Positions 10,971 through 19,503 are shown, numbered from the stretch's first letter. The stretch is DNA of 41,095 nt from Clostridia bacterium (GCA_017436605.1 JAFSCW010000139.1:1-41095); one strand, 5' to 3'. A program made the numbers and translations. Notes: generated from the sequence alone by a model not told the origin.

Positions 10971-11924
10971 TCAGCTCTGCAGGCCGCGGACGGACGGTCT
11001 TTCACGGACAGCTTCCGCACCCACGCCGGGCATAAGATAATCGAACCAGTTCAGAATCACATCCGAGCCGAATCCAAGATCGTCAAACATTCCGGCGGGC
11101 GTCACATCCTCGAGCGGAATGCCGCCATGCGCCTCAATCAGAGAATCCTCAAATTCGCCCTCATACGCAATCGTATCGATCAGACCGAGGTCCTTTGCCT
11201 GAAGGGCAGAAAGCAGCCGGCCGTCAAGAAAGCCCTGCATCTGCTCTTCCGTGAGGCCGCGCGCAGACGTAATCGCCTGTTTGAAAAAGCCAAAGCTCTC
11301 CTCAACCAGCGACTGATAAATCGCGATCTGCTCGTCGGTGAGTTCCGGATAGCCTGTCACCTTGTTTCTGCCTGTGGCAACGTATTCATTGTCGATGCCC
11401 AGCATGTCGTACAGCCCGGCTTCGCTCATCGCCTGCATATACACGCCGATGCTGCCGGTAATGGTCATCCTGGATGCAGCGATTCTATCCGCCGCCATGG
11501 CGATATACACGCCCGCAGAACAGCACTCCTGCTGCATGTAGGCATAGACCGGTCTGCCCGTCTCCTGCTTATACGTCATGACCGCATGATACAGTTCGTC
11601 GGCCTCATAGAGGCTTCCCCCCGGTGTATTGAGCACCAGAAGCAGCGCACTGTTGTCTTCATCCGCGCACAGCTCCTCCAGCGCCTGGAGCGTGCCCTGA
11701 TGGTCATAATCATACGCATACGCCGAAATCTCGCCGTCGATCAGCAGGCGCGCAATAGAACCGCTCTGGCCGTCTGCAGCAGAGGCCTGCGCACGCTCCT
11801 GAATGCCCTGCGCAGCATCGCCCAGGACCGAAGACAGCCAGCTTCCCGGCTCCTGCTCCGCGCAGGCAGAACAGACGCACCAAAGCAGCGCCATGCAAAG
11901 AACCGCGCAAATCGTCTTCTTCAT
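10971..11924 (-). CDS. Exported S49-family (SppA-like) serine peptidase
   Basis: A 317-residue member of peptidase family S49. A signal peptide or N-terminal anchor spans residues 1-21 (MKKTICAVLCMALLWCVCSA); the end CVCSAC could be read as a poor lipobox. Fold markers are LNTPGGSLYEADELY (about 98-112), the putative catalytic serine in CCSAGVYIAMAADRI (Ser136), TGSIGVY, and the general-base lysine in GRNKVTGYPELT (Lys188). Its single-domain size is that of short Gram-positive SppA, which degrades leftover signal peptides in the membrane. The start at 11924 was chosen for the GGGAG site and the signal peptide; an in-frame start at 11978 would precede the signal by 18 basic residues. It follows nrdG by 19 nt, an unusual partner. 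Confidence 0.85.
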   Translation of the reverse strand: MKKTICAVLCMALLWCVCSACAEQEPGSWLSSVLGDAAQGIQERAQASAADGQSGSIARLLIDGEISAYAYDYDHQGTLQALEELCADEDNSALLLVLNTPGGSLYEADELYHAVMTYKQETGRPVYAYMQQECCSAGVYIAMAADRIAASRMTITGSIGVYMQAMSEAGLYDMLGIDNEYVATGRNKVTGYPELTDEQIAIYQSLVEESFGFFKQAITSARGLTEEQMQGFLDGRLLSALQAKDLGLIDTIAYEGEFEDSLIEAHGGIPLEDVTPAGMFDDLGFGSDVILNWFDYLMPGVGAEAVRERPSVRGLQS

Positions 11925-11943
11925 CGTTCTCCCGCCCTTTCTC

Positions 11944-12450
11944 TTACCACGCAGGCGGCACATACAGCCGGATCTCACCGGCCTTCAGCGTCGCAGGCAT
12001 ATCGATCAGCCGCTGATTCCGGCTGCCGCAGTACAGAAGATCCAGCGACCTTTCGTGCGCCAGATAGGGGCCGTCGACCAGTACATCCACAGCTTCCAGC
12101 AGCGCCATGCAATCCGGATCCTTCCCTGCGAGGAGCTGCTCAAGCGTATAGCCCGTATAGCACCATACGTTCAGCCCCTTCTGCTTGGCCGCAGCAGCGA
12201 TTTCTGCCATAGCGGCAGCCTGCGTCATCGGCTCGCCGCCGGTCAGCGTCACGCCGCGCACAAGCGGATTCCTGCCAAACGTTTCAATCACGTCAGCCGT
12301 ATCAGTCTGATACCCCCCGGCATAATCGTGCGTCGCAGGGTTATGACACCCGGGGCAGCCATGCGGACAGCCCTGGCAGAACACCGCCGTGCGGTATCCC
12401 GGGCCGTCTACAATCGACTCAGGCTCAACGCCTGCAAGGCGGATCTGCAT
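11944..12450 (-). CDS. nrdG: Anaerobic ribonucleotide reductase activating enzyme (radical SAM)
   Basis: A 168-residue radical-SAM activase that installs the glycyl radical on NrdD. The [4Fe-4S]-binding triad is CQGCPHGCPGCHNP near residues 25-38, with the NrdG-type CX3CX2C pattern overlapping. It is followed by the SAM-contacting TLTGGEPM and by NVWCYTGYTLEQLL, both typical of the family. It lies 32 nt downstream of nrdD in the same operon. Because it needs a low-potential cluster it works only without oxygen, in keeping with an anaerobe. Confidence 0.96.
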   Translation of the reverse strand: MQIRLAGVEPESIVDGPGYRTAVFCQGCPHGCPGCHNPATHDYAGGYQTDTADVIETFGRNPLVRGVTLTGGEPMTQAAAMAEIAAAAKQKGLNVWCYTGYTLEQLLAGKDPDCMALLEAVDVLVDGPYLAHERSLDLLYCGSRNQRLIDMPATLKAGEIRLYVPPAW

Positions 12451-12482
12451 GTCGTGCGCTCCTTTCGGAAATGGAATTGAAA

Positions 12483-14798
12483 TCAGACGCCGTGCTTCAC
12501 GCGATCGCGCTCTTCCGCGCGCTTGCCGTTATTGAAGCGTTCCAGCGTGCCGACCAGATAGCCGGTGATGCGGCGGATGCGCTCAAAGTGCACCTCTTCC
12601 TCCTGACGGCCGCACATCGGACAGCTGTCGCCGATGATGCCGTTATAGCCGCAGACCGGATCGCGGTCGACCGGATGATTGATGGAGCCATAGCCAATGC
12701 CCGCATCGTGCATCGCGCGGACAACAGACTCAAACGCATCCAGGTTCTTCGTCGGATCGCCGTCCATCTCGATATAGGAGATATGGCCGGCGTTGGTCAG
12801 CGCATGATACGGGCCCTCCAGGCGGATCTTATCGTAGGCGCTGATGCCGTAATATACCGGAACATGGAAACTGTTGGTATAGTATTCGCGGTCGGTCACG
12901 CCCGGAATCGAGCCGAAGCGCTCGCGGTCGATGCGGACAAAGCGGCCGGACAGACCCTCAGCCGGAGTCGCCAGCAGGGTATAGTTCATCTTTCGCTCCT
13001 GAGAAAGCGCGTCGAGCTTTCTGCGCATGGTCGTGATGATCTCAAGACCCAGCTTCTGCGCGCGTTCGCTCTGGCCATGATGCTCGCCGATAAGCGCAAC
13101 CAGCGTCTCGGCAAGGCCGATAAAGCCCACGGAAAGCGTGCCATGACGCAGCACCTCGCCGACCTCATCGTCCCAGTCCAGCTTCTCGCTGTCCATCCAG
13201 ACGCCTTCGCCCATCAGGAACGGATAATTGCGCACCTTCTTATGCGCCTGAATCTCGAAGCGCTCGTCAAGCTGCTCGATAACCAGATTCATGCGCTCAT
13301 CCAGCAGACGATAGAACACATCGATGTTGCCCTTCGCCTCGATAGCAATGCGCGGCAGGTTGATGGAGGTGAAAGACAGATTGCCGCGGCGGTTGCAGAC
13401 CTCGCGCTCCGGATCGTACATATTGCCGATTACGCGGGTACGGCAGCCCATGTAGGCGATCTCCGTCTCCGGATGGCCGGGCTTATAATACTTGAGGTTG
13501 AACGGCGCATCCACGAACGAGAAATTCGGGAACAGGCGCTTCGCGCTCACGCGGATCGCCAGGCGGAACAGGTCGTAGTTCGGATCGCCCGGATTATAGC
13601 TGACGCCTTCCTTGACGCGGAAAATCTGAATCGGGAAGATCGGCGTCTCGCCGCGGCCAAGGCCGCTCTCGGTCACCAGCAGCAGGTTGCGCATGACCAT
13701 ACGTCCCTCCGGAGAGGTATCCATGCCGTAGTTGATCGAAGAGAACGGCGTCTGCGCACCCGCACGGGAATGCATGGTATTCAGGTTATGGATGAAGGCC
13801 TCCATCGCCTGATAGGTACGGCGCTCGGTCTCGCGATAGCCGCGGTTGATGGCATAGCGCATGATGCGGCGGGCAGTCTCCTCGTCGGTCATCTCCATCA
13901 GGCGGCTGCGCAGCTCGTTTTCAAACGCCTCATTCGGACGGAGCGTCGGCACGAAGCCGGTTTCATTTTGAATCTGACGCAGAAGCGCCTTCGCCTCGTC
14001 GTCGCCTGCATGATGCAGCAGCACGAGATCCAGACCCGCGCCCAGCGCGCGGCGATACTCCTTGATATAGGTCTTCGCCACGCCCGGCGCCATATCATAA
14101 TCGAAGCTGGCAATCGCCTGTCCGCCGTGCTGATCGTTCTGATTGGACTGGATCGCAATGCACGCCAAGGACGCATAGGAGCCGATGTCCTGCGGCTCGC
14201 GCAGCACGCCATGGCCGGTCGAGAATCCGCCAGCGAAGAGATCCGTCAGATCAATCTGCGTGCAGGTCGTCGTCAGCGTCAGGAAGTCCAGATCGTGAAT
14301 ATGAATATCGCCCTCGCGATGCGCGGCCGCATGCTCCGGGTTGAGCACATACATATCGTAGAACTGCTTGGCGCTCTCGCTGCCATACTTGAGCATCGTG
14401 CCCATCGCCGTATCGCCGTCGATATTCGCATTTTCACGCTTGACGTCGGAATCCGCCGCATCCTTAAAGGTGATATCCTGAAGGATATGCATCAGGCGGG
14501 TCTTCGCCTCGCGGGCGCGGCTGCGCTCCGCACGATAAAGAATGTACGCCTTTGCCGTCTTCGCATAGCCCTCTTCGATCAGGATACGCTCAACCGTATC
14601 CTGCACGCCCTCGACAGTCGGCAGGTCAATGCTCTCGTCGCGGTTGATCTCACGGGTCACCCAGCGCGCGAGACGGCGCGCCTCTTCGATTCCCTTGGCA
14701 CTTTCGGCAGCTTTGAACGCGCTTTCGATCGCCTCGGCAATCTTTTCTTCTTCGTACGGTACCGTGCGCCCGTCGCGCTTTTTGATGAATTCAGGCAT
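12483..14798 (-). CDS. nrdD: Anaerobic (class III) ribonucleoside-triphosphate reductase
   Basis: The 771-residue catalytic subunit that reduces ribonucleoside triphosphates to dNTPs by a glycyl radical. An ATP-cone allosteric domain fills about residues 1-95 (FIKKRDGRTVPYEEEKIAEA). The barrel shows GDIHIHDLDFLT, typical of NrdD. The C-terminal zinc site is CGYNGIIGDSCPMCGR. The glycyl-radical loop follows as RRITGYLVGTLERFNNGKR, and the Gly of ITGYLVG is the expected radical site. The ATG at 14798 has a GGGGG ribosome binding site; an earlier frame adds 12 residues not typical of the family. The promoter at 14896-14924 is followed by two NrdR-like boxes, indicating repression when (d)ATP is plentiful. 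Confidence 0.97.
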   Translation of the reverse strand: MPEFIKKRDGRTVPYEEEKIAEAIESAFKAAESAKGIEEARRLARWVTREINRDESIDLPTVEGVQDTVERILIEEGYAKTAKAYILYRAERSRAREAKTRLMHILQDITFKDAADSDVKRENANIDGDTAMGTMLKYGSESAKQFYDMYVLNPEHAAAHREGDIHIHDLDFLTLTTTCTQIDLTDLFAGGFSTGHGVLREPQDIGSYASLACIAIQSNQNDQHGGQAIASFDYDMAPGVAKTYIKEYRRALGAGLDLVLLHHAGDDEAKALLRQIQNETGFVPTLRPNEAFENELRSRLMEMTDEETARRIMRYAINRGYRETERRTYQAMEAFIHNLNTMHSRAGAQTPFSSINYGMDTSPEGRMVMRNLLLVTESGLGRGETPIFPIQIFRVKEGVSYNPGDPNYDLFRLAIRVSAKRLFPNFSFVDAPFNLKYYKPGHPETEIAYMGCRTRVIGNMYDPEREVCNRRGNLSFTSINLPRIAIEAKGNIDVFYRLLDERMNLVIEQLDERFEIQAHKKVRNYPFLMGEGVWMDSEKLDWDDEVGEVLRHGTLSVGFIGLAETLVALIGEHHGQSERAQKLGLEIITTMRRKLDALSQERKMNYTLLATPAEGLSGRFVRIDRERFGSIPGVTDREYYTNSFHVPVYYGISAYDKIRLEGPYHALTNAGHISYIEMDGDPTKNLDAFESVVRAMHDAGIGYGSINHPVDRDPVCGYNGIIGDSCPMCGRQEEEVHFERIRRITGYLVGTLERFNNGKRAEERDRVKHGV

Positions 14799-14833
14799 CC
14801 TTTTCCCCCACTTATGGTCTATCTTGATGTGCA

Positions 14834-14881
14834 TTCATGCATATTGTGTATTCGAAAACGAAGCGGCACAAGATATAGTGC
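14834..14881 (-). promoter_or_regulatory. Pair of NrdR-like operator boxes upstream of nrdD
   Basis: The distal box, 14866-14881, reads GCACTATATCTTGTGC on the minus strand and is very close to the NrdR consensus (CAC-w-ATATAT-w-GTG type). The second, 14834-14849, keeps CACAATAT in one half and is degenerate in the other. Their centres are 32 bp apart, about three helical turns, as expected for tandem NrdR sites. Both lie just downstream of the predicted transcription start. Confidence 0.75.
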
Positions 14882-14895
14882 CGCGACTGAGGACT

Positions 14896-14924
14896 ATCAT
14901 ACAACAACAAGCCCCGACTGTCAA
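14896..14924 (-). promoter_or_regulatory. Promoter of nrdD-nrdG
   Basis: TTGACA (14919-14924), 17-bp spacer, TATGAT (14896-14901) on the minus strand. The start site would fall near 14889, 8 nt before the first NrdR-like box. Confidence 0.85.
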
Positions 14925-14961
14925 GTGACCAAGCATGTGCATATTGCACCCTCAACCCCCG

Positions 14962-14996
14962 AAAAAACAAGGCAGTACAATATAAATACCGCCTTG
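14962..14996 (-). terminator. Terminator of the solute-binding-like gene
   Basis: A 10-bp stem (14987-14996 with 14968-14977, one G-U) is followed by six T on the minus strand, 22 nt after the stop at 15018. Confidence 0.88.
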
Positions 14997-15017
14997 CTTC
15001 GTAATTATTAAACTTTC

Positions 15018-15716
15018 TTAAAAAACAGACTGCGTATTCTTCTGCGAATCACGCATCTGGTCATAGCCCTCCGGCTTCTCCGTCTGATACTCGCGGATCA
15101 GCAGATCGATCATCGCAACCGCATGCTCGTCATTGCCGCTGTAGACCATCGCGCACAGGACGCCATCCGCAGGATCCGTGCCGTACTGCATCAGGCCATA
15201 CAGCGAGTCAGCAGGAATTCCATATATTCCCTGACCGCCCTCGGGCTTCGGGAGTGTCGTTTCCGTCAGATCAATGCCACAGACATCCAGAGCGCCGCTC
15301 TCGATATACGGCGTCAGATCGACAAAAGCGTCGCTGGGTGATTCCGCTGAAAGCTTCTTGACCTCGCTCATCGGCAGCATGCACACATCACCCTGCTGCG
15401 CAGCAGCATAGGTCGAGAACTGCATCGCCGCGTACATGTCCCCCGAAGAAAGGTTGATGTTCATGATCGTCAGCTCTTCCTGATCCGGATTCTCCGCCGA
15501 GAAAATCGGCCAGAGCGACTCATGCATGGTCATCGAATCATTGAAGCTGCTGCAGATATACAGCTCGATCTTCTTTTCTTCCGGCGGTCTGTAAGCCGTC
15601 ATAGTAAAAAGAATGTTGACGCCCATGATGCTGATCATCGTGAGCAGCATATACTTCCACCAGCTGTAATGCCAGTGATTCTTCATCCATTTTTTCGTGA
15701 TGCGATTCTCTGCCAT
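15018..15716 (-). CDS. Membrane-anchored extracytoplasmic solute-binding-like protein, function unknown
   Basis: A 232-residue protein with a short basic, Trp-rich N-terminus (KKWMKNHWHYSWWKY), one transmembrane segment (about 23-43, ending ILFTMTAY) and an acidic extracellular domain. That domain has the feel of an ABC sugar-binding lipoprotein fold: a start like KIELYICSSFNDSM, then GDVCMLPMSEVKKLS, FVDLTPYIESGAL and GIYGIPADSLYGL. It is shorter than real binding proteins (usually 400 or more) and no permease is nearby. It may be a truncated or repurposed binding domain. The ATG at 15716 has GGAGG 8 nt upstream. It is a monocistronic unit with its own promoter and terminator. Confidence 0.75.
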   Translation of the reverse strand: MAENRITKKWMKNHWHYSWWKYMLLTMISIMGVNILFTMTAYRPPEEKKIELYICSSFNDSMTMHESLWPIFSAENPDQEELTIMNINLSSGDMYAAMQFSTYAAAQQGDVCMLPMSEVKKLSAESPSDAFVDLTPYIESGALDVCGIDLTETTLPKPEGGQGIYGIPADSLYGLMQYGTDPADGVLCAMVYSGNDEHAVAMIDLLIREYQTEKPEGYDQMRDSQKNTQSVF

Positions 15717-15748
15717 TGTCAAGGCCTCCCACGGGTTTTCGTCATATT

Positions 15749-15777
15749 ATGATACCACGCAGGGCGAAATTGTTCAA
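15749..15777 (-). promoter_or_regulatory. Promoter of the solute-binding-like gene
   Basis: TTGAAC (15772-15777), 17-bp spacer, TATCAT (15749-15754) on the minus strand, about 32 nt before the start codon. Confidence 0.7.
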
Positions 15778-15811
15778 CCTCGAGTTTTGATCGGTTAGTC
15801 GATGAATATCC

Positions 15812-15844
15812 AAAAGGCAAAGCCTCTGCGCAGGCAGAGGCTTT
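15812..15844 (-). terminator. Terminator of greA-lysS
   Basis: A perfect 11-bp stem AAAGCCTCTGC/GCAGAGGCTTT with a 4-nt loop (15819-15844), followed by GCCTTTTG on the minus strand, 16 nt after the lysS stop. Confidence 0.8.
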
Positions 15845-15860
15845 GTCATGAAATCGGGAA

Positions 15861-17810
15861 TCAGTACATCTTCGCGCCAGCCGGGATGTGAGGATCGAGC
15901 ATGAGCAGGTGGAGCTTCTCCTCGCCCTCTTCGCTGTGCACGGCGGAGATGAGCATGCCGCAGGATTCAATGCCCATCATCGGACGCGACGGCAGGTTGG
16001 TGATGGCCAGAAGGGTCTTTCCGACCAGCTCTTCCGGCTCATAATACGCGTGGATACCGCTGAGGATGGTGCGTTCCTTGCCGGTACCGTCGTCGAGCGT
16101 GAACTTCAGCAGCTTCTTGCTCTTCTTGACGGCCTCGCAGGCCAGCACCTTCACCGCGCGGAAATCAGACTTGGAGAAGGTCTCGAAGTCAACTGTATCC
16201 TCGAACAGCGGCTCGATGACGACCTTGCTGAAGTCGATCTTCTCTTCGACCGGAGCAGCAGGGGCAAAAACAGCTTCGTCAGCGGGCGCAGCCTTCGCAT
16301 CTTCCTGCTTCTTCGCCTTCTGGCCGCCCTGAGTCTTCATCGTCGGGAAGAGCAGAACGTCGCGAATTGCCTGACTATCGGTGAGCAGCATCACCATGCG
16401 GTCGATACCAAAGCCGATACCGCCCGTCGGGGGCATACCCAGCTCCAGCGCATAGAGGAAGTCCTCATCGGTGGTGTTGGCTTCTTCGTCGCCCTTGGCC
16501 AGCTGAGCCTCCTGCGCCTTGAAGCGCTCGCGCTGATCGATCGGATCGTTAAGCTCGGAGTAGGCATTGGCCATCTCCCAGCCGTTCATGAAGAACTCAA
16601 AACGCTCGACATAATCCGGATTGCCCGGCTTCTTCTTGGTCAGCGGAGAGATCTCGATCGGATGATCCATGACAAAGGTCGGCTGAACCAGATGCTCTTC
16701 AACAAACGCTTCGAAGAACAGATTCAGAATATCGCCCTTGCCGTGGCGCTCCTCGAATTCGACGTTCTTCTCCTTGGCAATCGCACGAGCCTCTTCGAGG
16801 GTGTGAATCTCGTTAAAGTCCACGCCGGAATACTTCTTGACCGCATCGAGCATGGTAATGCGCTCAAATGGCTTGCCCAGATCCATTTCGATGCCATTGT
16901 AGACGATCGTTGTGGTACCCAGAACCGTCTTGGCGACGTGACGATAGAGATTCTCGGTCAGGTCCATCATGCCGTGATAATCGGTATAGGCCTGATACAG
17001 CTCCATCAGCGTGAACTCCGGATTATGGCGGGTATCGACGCCCTCGTTGCGGAAGACGCGGCCAATCTCATAGACCTTATCCATGCCGCCCACGATCAGG
17101 CGCTTGAGATACAGCTCCAGAGAAATGCGCAGCTTGACGTCCTCATCCAGTGCGTTGAAATGCGTTTCGAACGGACGGGCCGCAGCGCCGCCGGCATTGC
17201 TCACCAGCATCGGGGTTTCCACCTCGATGAAACCCTGACCGTCCAGATACTGACGGATGGTGGAGATGATCTTGGAGCGCTTGACAAACGTATCCTTGGA
17301 TTCCGGATTGACGATCAGGTCAATATAGCGCTGACGATAGCGGGTGTCGGTATCAGTCAGGCCATGGAACTTCTCCGGCAGCGGATGCAGGGACTTGGTC
17401 AGCAGGGTCAGCTTCGTCGCATGAATGGAGATTTCGCCGGTCTTCGTCTTGAATACCGTACCCGCAACACCGATGATATCGCCGATGTCCATGGTCTTGA
17501 AATCCGTATAGACGTCCTCGCCCACGTCCTCGCGGCGGACATAGGCCTGAATCCTGCCTTCGCCATCGAGCAGATGAACGAAGGAGGCCTTGCCCATGAT
17601 GCGGCGGGCCATCATACGGCCAGCGATGACGACCTCCTGGTTTTCCAGCGCATCGTAATTGTTCAGAATCTGCTGGGAGGTATGCGTGCGATCGAAACGG
17701 GTGATGACGTACGGATCGCGGCCTTCCTCCTGATACTTAAAGAGCTTCGCGCGGCGAATCTGCTCCTGTTCGCTCAGTTCCTGCGCGGCAACCATCTTTT
17801 CTTCAGCCAT
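15861..17810 (-). CDS. lysS: Class II lysyl-tRNA synthetase fused to a C-terminal Trbp111/EMAPII-like tRNA-binding domain
   Basis: A 649-residue protein, about 150 longer than ordinary bacterial LysRS. Residues 1 to about 500 are a complete class IIb LysRS: the OB-fold ([20 protein letters not shown]), motif 2 ([20 protein letters not shown]) and motif 3 ([20 protein letters not shown]). A Lys/Ala/Pro/Glu-rich linker (about 500-535) leads to a domain of some 110 residues. It reads like the C-terminal tRNA-binding domain of MetRS, Trbp111 and CsaA, with [25 protein letters not shown] and [16 protein letters not shown]. That fold binds the outer elbow of tRNA without sequence specificity and often dimerises. 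The ATG at 17810 has AGAGGA upstream. It is co-transcribed with greA (28-nt gap). Confidence 0.96.
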   Translation of the reverse strand: MAEEKMVAAQELSEQEQIRRAKLFKYQEEGRDPYVITRFDRTHTSQQILNNYDALENQEVVIAGRMMARRIMGKASFVHLLDGEGRIQAYVRREDVGEDVYTDFKTMDIGDIIGVAGTVFKTKTGEISIHATKLTLLTKSLHPLPEKFHGLTDTDTRYRQRYIDLIVNPESKDTFVKRSKIISTIRQYLDGQGFIEVETPMLVSNAGGAAARPFETHFNALDEDVKLRISLELYLKRLIVGGMDKVYEIGRVFRNEGVDTRHNPEFTLMELYQAYTDYHGMMDLTENLYRHVAKTVLGTTTIVYNGIEMDLGKPFERITMLDAVKKYSGVDFNEIHTLEEARAIAKEKNVEFEERHGKGDILNLFFEAFVEEHLVQPTFVMDHPIEISPLTKKKPGNPDYVERFEFFMNGWEMANAYSELNDPIDQRERFKAQEAQLAKGDEEANTTDEDFLYALELGMPPTGGIGFGIDRMVMLLTDSQAIRDVLLFPTMKTQGGQKAKKQEDAKAAPADEAVFAPAAPVEEKIDFSKVVIEPLFEDTVDFETFSKSDFRAVKVLACEAVKKSKKLLKFTLDDGTGKERTILSGIHAYYEPEELVGKTLLAITNLPSRPMMGIESCGMLISAVHSEEGEEKLHLLMLDPHIPAGAKMY

Positions 17811-17838
17811 TATTGTTCCTCTTTCTTTTCTCAAGCCA

Positions 17839-18324
17839 TCACAGCGCGATGTTGATCACGCGGAGACGGCGCACGCCGCCCGGGGTGATTGCGGAAACGA
17901 CCTCGCCCACGTGCGCGCCAATCAGCGCAGCGCCGACCGGGGACTCGTTGGAGAGCTTTCCGTTCGCCGGATCAGACTCGGACGTACCGACGATGGTGTA
18001 GACTTCCTCTTCCTCGTCTTCATCGTCCAGATCGACGATGGTGACGCGGGTGCCGAAATTGACAGCATCCGTGTTGATCTTGCTCTCGTCGACGACGACA
18101 GCATTTTCGATCATCGCTTTCAGTTCGGTGATGCGCTGCTCCAGCGCGGCCTGATCATTCTTGGCAGCGTCGTATTCTGCGTTCTCGCTCAGGTCGCCAT
18201 AGGAAATGGCCACCTTCAGCTGCTCCGCAATGCGCATTTTTTCTGTAGTCTCTTTGTATTCAAGCTCTTCCTTCATCTTCTGAAGGCCTTCGCGGGTGAT
18301 GACAAGACGCTTAGTATCAGCCAT
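17839..18324 (-). CDS. greA: Transcription elongation factor GreA
   Basis: A 161-residue GreA. The N-terminal coiled coil (about residues 1-75) contains the tip motif [13 protein letters not shown], whose acidic residues enter the RNA polymerase secondary channel and stimulate cleavage of backtracked RNA. The C-terminal FKBP-like domain ends in [23 protein letters not shown], as in the family. GGAGAG precedes the ATG. It is the first gene after a consensus promoter and precedes lysS, a pairing common in Firmicutes. Confidence 0.96.
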   Translation of the reverse strand: MADTKRLVITREGLQKMKEELEYKETTEKMRIAEQLKVAISYGDLSENAEYDAAKNDQAALEQRITELKAMIENAVVVDESKINTDAVNFGTRVTIVDLDDEDEEEEVYTIVGTSESDPANGKLSNESPVGAALIGAHVGEVVSAITPGGVRRLRVINIAL

Positions 18325-18416
18325 GACAATCTCTCCTTTTCATAAGCTGCGCACAGAAGGCGCAGAAAAGCCGGCCTGCCGAAGCGATGACCGGACATAA
18401 TGTACCATGTTGATCA

Positions 18417-18445
18417 ATTATACTCCGCACATCCAGTTTTGTCAA
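18417..18445 (-). promoter_or_regulatory. Consensus promoter of greA-lysS
   Basis: TTGACA (18440-18445), 17-bp spacer, TATAAT (18417-18422) on the minus strand. The leader to greA is about 85 nt and contains no T-box. Confidence 0.92.
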
Positions 18446-18464
18446 TTCATTACTGGATTTTTGC

Positions 18465-18953
18465 TCAATTCCAGTCGTTTGAAATCCACACGTCCATTTC
18501 GCTTTTTTCCGGCATTTCATAGAAAGATTCAAACTTCCTTGCCAGAGCGTCATCCACAAAATACGCAGAGGTGACTCCTGCTTCAATCTCTTGATTCCTC
18601 TTGGCGATATTTCGCTTCCAGACCTCGTCGCATACGTCGATCTGATGAAACTCGCATGCAATACCGTGCGCTGTGTAAAACGCCTTTGCCTCTTCGCGCT
18701 CGGATTTCATCCAGAAGCCCCAATCGAGAACGACATCAATCCCCTGATGCAGAATCTCCAAGGACTTGTCAAACAAGTATCTCTGCGTCCGCTCCACAAT
18801 CTCATCGTGCTTCTCTCCGATTTGTCCATCAAACAACGCAAGCGTGATTTCATCGACAGACAAAAGCACAGCCCGTCCCTGCTTCGTCAGTTTTCTTGCA
18901 TATGTGCTCTTTCCGCTGGCAATTTTTCCGCAGACAAGAATCGCTCTGGCCAT
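18465..18953 (-). CDS. Small P-loop ATP-binding protein (AAA_33-type kinase), first of a tandem pair
   Basis: A 162-residue P-loop protein. Walker A is GKIASGKST at residues 9-17. A likely substrate/Mg aspartate follows strand 2 in LLSVDEITLALF, then VVLDWGFWMKSEREEA and a basic lid with WKRNIAKRN. This is the layout of AAA_33 kinases (relatives of polynucleotide kinase, zeta toxin and small-molecule phosphotransferases). The substrate is unknown. The ATG at 18953 has AAAGGAAG upstream; a start at 19016 would overlap the partner gene. Its GC content looks lower than that of flanking housekeeping genes, suggesting later acquisition. Promoter not identified; it probably reads through from the partner gene. 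Confidence 0.8.
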   Translation of the reverse strand: MARAILVCGKIASGKSTYARKLTKQGRAVLLSVDEITLALFDGQIGEKHDEIVERTQRYLFDKSLEILHQGIDVVLDWGFWMKSEREEAKAFYTAHGIACEFHQIDVCDEVWKRNIAKRNQEIEAGVTSAYFVDDALARKFESFYEMPEKSEMDVWISNDWN

Positions 18954-18975
18954 ACTCGTTCTTCCTTTCGCACGA

Positions 18976-19503
18976 TTATTTCCGTGCTTCACCAAAGAAT
19001 TCAAGAATCTGATCAACCGTTTCCTCAGGCGAAAGCGAGGAGTTATTCAGCCACAGGCCGATGCGCGGCGTTTCGTCCATAAAGGCACGATACAGCAGTT
19101 CGAGCATATAACCCGCATATCCTTTCTTCCCCCTTAACTGCTCGCGCGTACAAATCGTATCCATATCCGGGCAGAGGACAACGACCTGAACTGGATATCC
19201 TTCCAGGAATTCCAGCATATGCTCAAGTGCAGGTCCGTAGTAATTGTCCTGAATCACAACGGAAAAGCCATGATCGAAATACTGCTTTGCTGTATCTGCA
19301 GTCAACTGATACCGAAGATAAAGCTGCTCGAGCGCCTCCTTCGGAGGATTCTCCCGCATATCCTCCCGGCCGGAGACGATCATTTTCCTGAAAATATCGC
19401 CATGCAGATGAACCGCTTTATCAAGCCGCTCCGCCAGTTCCTGCGCCGTCGCCGTCTTTCCGGAGGCCATCAGTCCGGTGATCAGATATATATACTGCTG
19501 CAT
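18976..19503 (-). CDS. Small P-loop ATP-binding protein (kinase/phosphotransferase-like), second of a tandem pair
   Basis: A 175-residue P-loop protein. Walker A is GLMASGKTA at residues 10-18. The motif LHGDIFRKMIVSGRED gives the substrate-side aspartate after strand 2, and VVIQDNYYGPAL sits where AAA_33 kinases hold the second acidic position. Chloramphenicol phosphotransferase-like and shikimate-kinase-like enzymes share this plan, but the substrate is not readable. The ATG at 19503 has GAGGGGAG upstream; a longer frame to 19593 adds a residue stretch with no family character. It lies 22 nt upstream of the other P-loop gene. The two are similar in plan but clearly diverged, not a recent duplicate. 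Confidence 0.8.
   Translation of the reverse strand: MQQYIYLITGLMASGKTATAQELAERLDKAVHLHGDIFRKMIVSGREDMRENPPKEALEQLYLRYQLTADTAKQYFDHGFSVVIQDNYYGPALEHMLEFLEGYPVQVVVLCPDMDTICTREQLRGKKGYAGYMLELLYRAFMDETPRIGLWLNNSSLSPEETVDQILEFFGEARK

Noticed and set aside
12471-15011. 846-codon open frame opposite nrdD, and a similar 655-codon frame opposite lysS (15888-17855)
   Set aside because: Both run antisense to confident enzymes with all motifs intact and show the same low-complexity shadow composition.
18317-18661. 114-codon minus-strand frame across the greA promoter
   Set aside because: It overlaps both the kinase gene and a perfect promoter, and no family character is seen.
18465-19503. P-loop pair as a zeta-type toxin-antitoxin module
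   Set aside because: Both genes encode kinases of similar size; neither looks like a small antitoxin, and no antitoxin operator is seen.
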